Made by a program: the position numbers and the translations under genes. From a bacterium (GTDB lineage: Bacteria; Planctomycetota; UBA1135; UBA2386), in NCBI GenBank assembly GCA_024743115.1, contig JANSXC010000008.1, positions 62,001 through 126,000 on the forward strand: DNA of 64,000 nt, written 5' to 3'. The notes under the pieces are model-generated. The model had not been told where the DNA came from. It did not search any database and saw nothing but the letters and a program-made list of their open reading frames with translations. Positions 61,800-64,000 of the stretch are shown here, piece by piece (positions within the stretch are counted from its first letter, which is position 1; every line of letters starts with the position of its first letter).

Positions 61800-62164
61800 A
61801 CGCGATTCAGGATGCGCTGCGCGATCTGCATCACCGGAGCGGCATCAAGGGTGCCGTCGTCGTCACGCTCGACGGCCTCGTCGCGGCCGAGTCCCTCGAC
61901 GATCGCTATCCGGGCGATGTCGTCGGCGGCCTCGCGTCGTTTCTGCTGATGACCCTCAACCGCAGCCTCAAGGAGGGCGGCCTCGGGGGGTGCGACCAGT
62001 TCCTGCTGCATGCGACCCATGGCAAGGTGATCCTGAAGGCGCTCGATGACGCCTACCTGGTCTGCTTGTTCGACCAGTTCGCCGACGTCGCGACGGTCCG
62101 GCAGGAGGTCCGTGAGGTCGCGCAGCGCATCCGCATGAGCTCGCGGATCGGCGCCGACGGCTGA
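61796..62164 (+). CDS. Roadblock/LC7-domain protein
   Basis: 122 aa, GTG start in a GTGA overlap with the preceding gene. A single roadblock/LC7 domain: LRDLHHRSGIKGAVVVTLDG, AAESLDDRYPGDVVGGLASF, FLLHATHGKVILKALDDAYL, and VRQEVREVAQRIR. These small domains bind Ras-like GTPases as homodimers and in MglB act as a GTPase-activating protein. It is one of three roadblock-type proteins of this cassette. Its position just before the MglA gene supports a direct interaction. Confidence 0.85.
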   Translation: MNAIQDALRDLHHRSGIKGAVVVTLDGLVAAESLDDRYPGDVVGGLASFLLMTLNRSLKEGGLGGCDQFLLHATHGKVILKALDDAYLVCLFDQFADVATVRQEVREVAQRIRMSSRIGADG

Positions 62165-62270
62165 GCCCGTCGCCGGGCGCCACTCTGGACCGGAGTCGCG
62201 TCCCGATTCGGTCGTTCGCGGCCGAATGCGTCTCAAGCGGACGATGCCGCGAGTCGATGAAACCTCTGGC

Positions 62271-62290
62271 GGACGGTCGGGGGACCGTCC
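62271..62290 (+). other. Perfect hairpin in the mglA leader
   Basis: GGACGGTC (62271-62278) and GACCGTCC (62283-62290) form an 8-bp perfect stem with a GGGG loop, 33 nt before the mglA ATG, in a 159-nt gap after the roadblock gene. There is no T tract, so it may be an mRNA regulatory structure or processing site; function unknown. Confidence 0.4.
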
Positions 62291-62323
62291 TGCCGAACCA
62301 CCGGCTCGCAACAGCTACACGAA

Positions 62324-63331
62324 ATGGTCCAGATCAACTTCGCTCTCAAAGAAGTCAACTGCAAGGTCGTCTTCTATGGCCCCGGGATGAGTGGCAAGAC
62401 CACGAATCTCGAGATCGTTCACCAAAAGGCACCGGAAGAGAACAAGGGCGAGCTGACGTCGATCTCGACCGACGGCGACCGCACGCTGTTCTTCGACTTC
62501 ATGCCACTCGACCTCGGCAACGTCGCCGGCATGCGGACGAAGTTCCAGCTCTACACGGTGCCGGGCCAGGTCTACTACAACTCGACGCGCAAGCTCGTAC
62601 TGCAGGGTGTCGACGGCGTGATCTTCGTCGCGGACTCCGATCCGGAGAAGGTCGACGAGAACATCGAGTCGTATTCGAATCTCATCGAGAACCTCGCGGA
62701 GTACGGCAAGGACATCCGCGAGCTGCCGCACGTGATTCAGTACAACAAGCGCGATCTGCCGACCGCGCTGCCCGTCGCGGAGCTCGACAAGGCGATGAAC
62801 AAGTTCGGCGTGCCGACCTTCGAGGCCGTGGCCTACACGGGTGAGGGTGTCTTCCCGACGCTCAAGACGCTCGCGGCGATGGTGCTCGAAAGCATCGAGA
62901 AGGTCGATGGGCGCAACCCGCGCAAGAGCGCGCCGCGGCCCGCGCCGGCCGCTGCGCCGGCAGCCGCAGCCGCTGCGCCACAGCCGGCGCCAGCCGCCGC
63001 CGCACCCGCGCCGGCTCCCGCTCCCGCGGCTGCCGCTCCGGCACCCGCGGCGGCAGCGCCGCGCCAGGCCCCGCGTCAGGCTGCCGCGCCGCGCACTGCC
63101 AAGGCCGGCGGTGGCCGGCGGGCCGCAGCCAAGGGCCGTGCCGGTGCCGGTGGCGGTCGCGCGAACGCCGGCGGTCGCGCGGCGGCGCGCCGCGGCGAGG
63201 CCTCGCGCGGCAAGCGCGCCGGCGCGCCCGCGAAGAGTTCGGGAATGGGGCTCGTCGTCGGGCTCACGGTCACGCTGCTGATTGCCGCAGCCGGGGTGGC
63301 CTACTTCTTCCTCGGTGGCCAGCTCAACTGA
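62324..63331 (+). CDS. MglA-type small GTPase with C-terminal membrane anchor
   Basis: 335 aa. Residues about 1-195 are a full MglA-type GTPase: P-loop YGPGMSGKTTN (18-28), TISTDGDRTLFFDF switch region, the switch II VPGQ (79-82), FVADSDPEKV, and NKRD (141-144). This is the usual length of MglA. It is then extended by a Pro/Ala-rich linker (about 203-265), an Arg/Gly/Lys-rich stretch (about 267-305), and a single transmembrane helix (about 310-331, MGLVVGLTVTLLIAAAGVAY) ending in GGQLN. The GTPase would thus be tail-anchored. Unusual for MglA, which is normally soluble. Likely partner of the roadblock proteins flanking it. Confidence 0.92.
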   Translation: MVQINFALKEVNCKVVFYGPGMSGKTTNLEIVHQKAPEENKGELTSISTDGDRTLFFDFMPLDLGNVAGMRTKFQLYTVPGQVYYNSTRKLVLQGVDGVIFVADSDPEKVDENIESYSNLIENLAEYGKDIRELPHVIQYNKRDLPTALPVAELDKAMNKFGVPTFEAVAYTGEGVFPTLKTLAAMVLESIEKVDGRNPRKSAPRPAPAAAPAAAAAAPQPAPAAAAPAPAPAPAAAAPAPAAAAPRQAPRQAAAPRTAKAGGGRRAAAKGRAGAGGGRANAGGRAAARRGEASRGKRAGAPAKSSGMGLVVGLTVTLLIAAAGVAYFFLGGQLN

Positions 63332-63344
63332 GGGAGGACGATCG

Positions 63345-63860
63345 ATGACCGACAAACAGCTCTCGAAGAACGAGAAACTCCGTCACGATCGGCTGACGTT
63401 CTACAAGGACGACATCGAACGCATCGACAAGCTGCTCGCCGAGTTCCTGCGCCTGTCGGGTGCGAAGTGCGCGCTGCTGATCGACAAGGAGGGGCACCTC
63501 GTCACCAAGCGTGGTGAGCTCCGCACGATCGACATCGACACGATCTCCGCACTCGTCGCGGGTTCGTTCGCGGCGACCAAGGAGATGGCGCGCCTGCTCG
63601 GTGAGGACGAGTTCACCGCGATGTTCCACCAGGGTGAGCGCGACAACATCCAACTCTCGCTCGTCGGCGATCGCACGTTGCTCACGATCCTGTTCGACGA
63701 TCGCACGACGGTCGGCATGGTGCGGCTCTACGCTGGCGAGACGGCGAAGAAGCTCGCGGAGGTCTACCGCGATGCAATGTCGCGCGGCGATCAGGCGCCG
63801 GACCTCGGTGACGACTACGGCGAAGCGAGCAAGGGTGCGCTCGACAAGTTGTTCGACTGA
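63345..63860 (+). CDS. MglB-like roadblock/LC7-domain protein
   Basis: 171 aa from ATG 63345, preceded by GGAGG seven nt upstream; 13 nt after the mglA stop. Roadblock/LC7 domain with RIDKLLAEFLRLSGAKCALL, IDKEGHLVTKRGELRTIDID, TISALVAGSFAATKEMARLL, LSLVGDRTLLTILFDDRTT and a final helix. MglB-type proteins regulate MglA GTPase activity, e.g. in cell polarity. Its C-terminal extension (residues about 145-171, acidic then LDKLFD) is specific. Last gene of the cassette before a terminator. Confidence 0.85.
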   Translation: MTDKQLSKNEKLRHDRLTFYKDDIERIDKLLAEFLRLSGAKCALLIDKEGHLVTKRGELRTIDIDTISALVAGSFAATKEMARLLGEDEFTAMFHQGERDNIQLSLVGDRTLLTILFDDRTTVGMVRLYAGETAKKLAEVYRDAMSRGDQAPDLGDDYGEASKGALDKLFD

Positions 63861-63920
63861 GCGAGCGAAGCAACGTGGCTGCGGCCACGATCATCGATCG
63901 ACGTGAGTCGATCGTCAGGC

Positions 63921-63961
63921 AGGCCACCGCCGGCGCGAGTCGCGGTGGCCTTGTTGGTTTT
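63921..63961 (+). terminator. Rho-independent terminator after mglB
   Basis: AGGCCACCGC (63921-63930) pairs perfectly with GCGGTGGCCT (63942-63951), loop of 11 nt, followed by TGTTGGTTTT. A second, weaker inverted repeat GATCGAC/GTCGATC at 63896-63913 lies just upstream. It ends the roadblock/MglA cassette. Confidence 0.8.
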
Positions 63962-64000
63962 GCACCGCGGGCGAGACTTTCAACGTGCTCGTGGAAAGGA

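Noticed and set aside
1-64000. CRISPR array, prophage, transposon or rRNA operon
   Set aside because: No regularly spaced direct repeats, transposase or phage genes, or rRNA-like sequence were seen on either strand.

Overview
The window is GC-rich, gene-dense DNA from a Gram-negative-type bacterium and fits the phylum Planctomycetota, probably a marine lineage. The evidence is: two large membrane Ser/Thr kinases with extracytoplasmic beta-propellers, each coupled to an ECF-like sigma factor; large secreted proteins ending in a shared C-terminal module; di-heme peroxidases carrying the same module; a YdjY-type lipoprotein; and many starts without a clear Shine-Dalgarno. Lipid A, heptosyltransferase and Kdo-kinase genes show an LPS-type outer membrane. 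No mobile element, CRISPR array, rRNA or replication origin was recognised.

Layout. 1-4147 (+): end of an NAD(P)HX dehydratase gene, a large secreted protein and a YdjY lipoprotein, overlapping by 4 nt. 4176-10479 (-): sigma factor, WD40 kinase, secreted protein. 10757-15340 (+): a secreted low-complexity protein, then fabD-lpxK-acyltransferase (overlapping) and tRNA-Arg(TCT). 15341-16340: two small orphan ORFs. 16341-22609 (+): two tandem paralogous secreted proteins and a di-heme peroxidase. 22736-28425 (+): a phosphate operon, pstS-phoU fusion-pstC-pstA-pstB1-pstB2, behind a Pho-box-like repeat. 28448-30863: a Tsr3-like gene and a heptosyltransferase (-), and a Kdo-kinase-like gene (+). 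30829-35222 (-): FG-GAP kinase and its sigma factor. 35288-39898 (-): unknown exported protein, D-aminoacylase-like hydrolase, LamG-like protein, sulfotransferase. 39993-46911 (+): methyltransferase, a large glycosyltransferase interrupted by an in-frame TGA, a 2-oxoglutarate oxygenase-like protein and a second di-heme peroxidase. 47230-54357 (-): otsAB fusion, cation/proton antiporter, gcvT, gcvH, LipM-like gene and a carboxymuconolactone-decarboxylase-like gene. 54480-57146: GH15 hydrolase (+) and a repeat-rich TPR protein (-). 57472-63860 (+): a DUF4388/TPR/propeller membrane protein, three roadblock-type proteins and an MglA-type GTPase with a C-terminal membrane segment, closed by a terminator.

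The three most interesting units are the following. (1) In the phosphate operon the two PstB ATPases have complementary degenerate motifs, which predicts a heterodimer with one canonical and one degenerate ATP site, and PhoU is fused to an LMW-phosphatase/ArsC-like domain that has lost its catalytic Cys and Arg. (2) The terminal cassette looks like a membrane-tethered MglA/roadblock GTPase module. (3) A C-terminal module is shared by five secreted proteins. All functional statements come from reading motifs; no database search was run.
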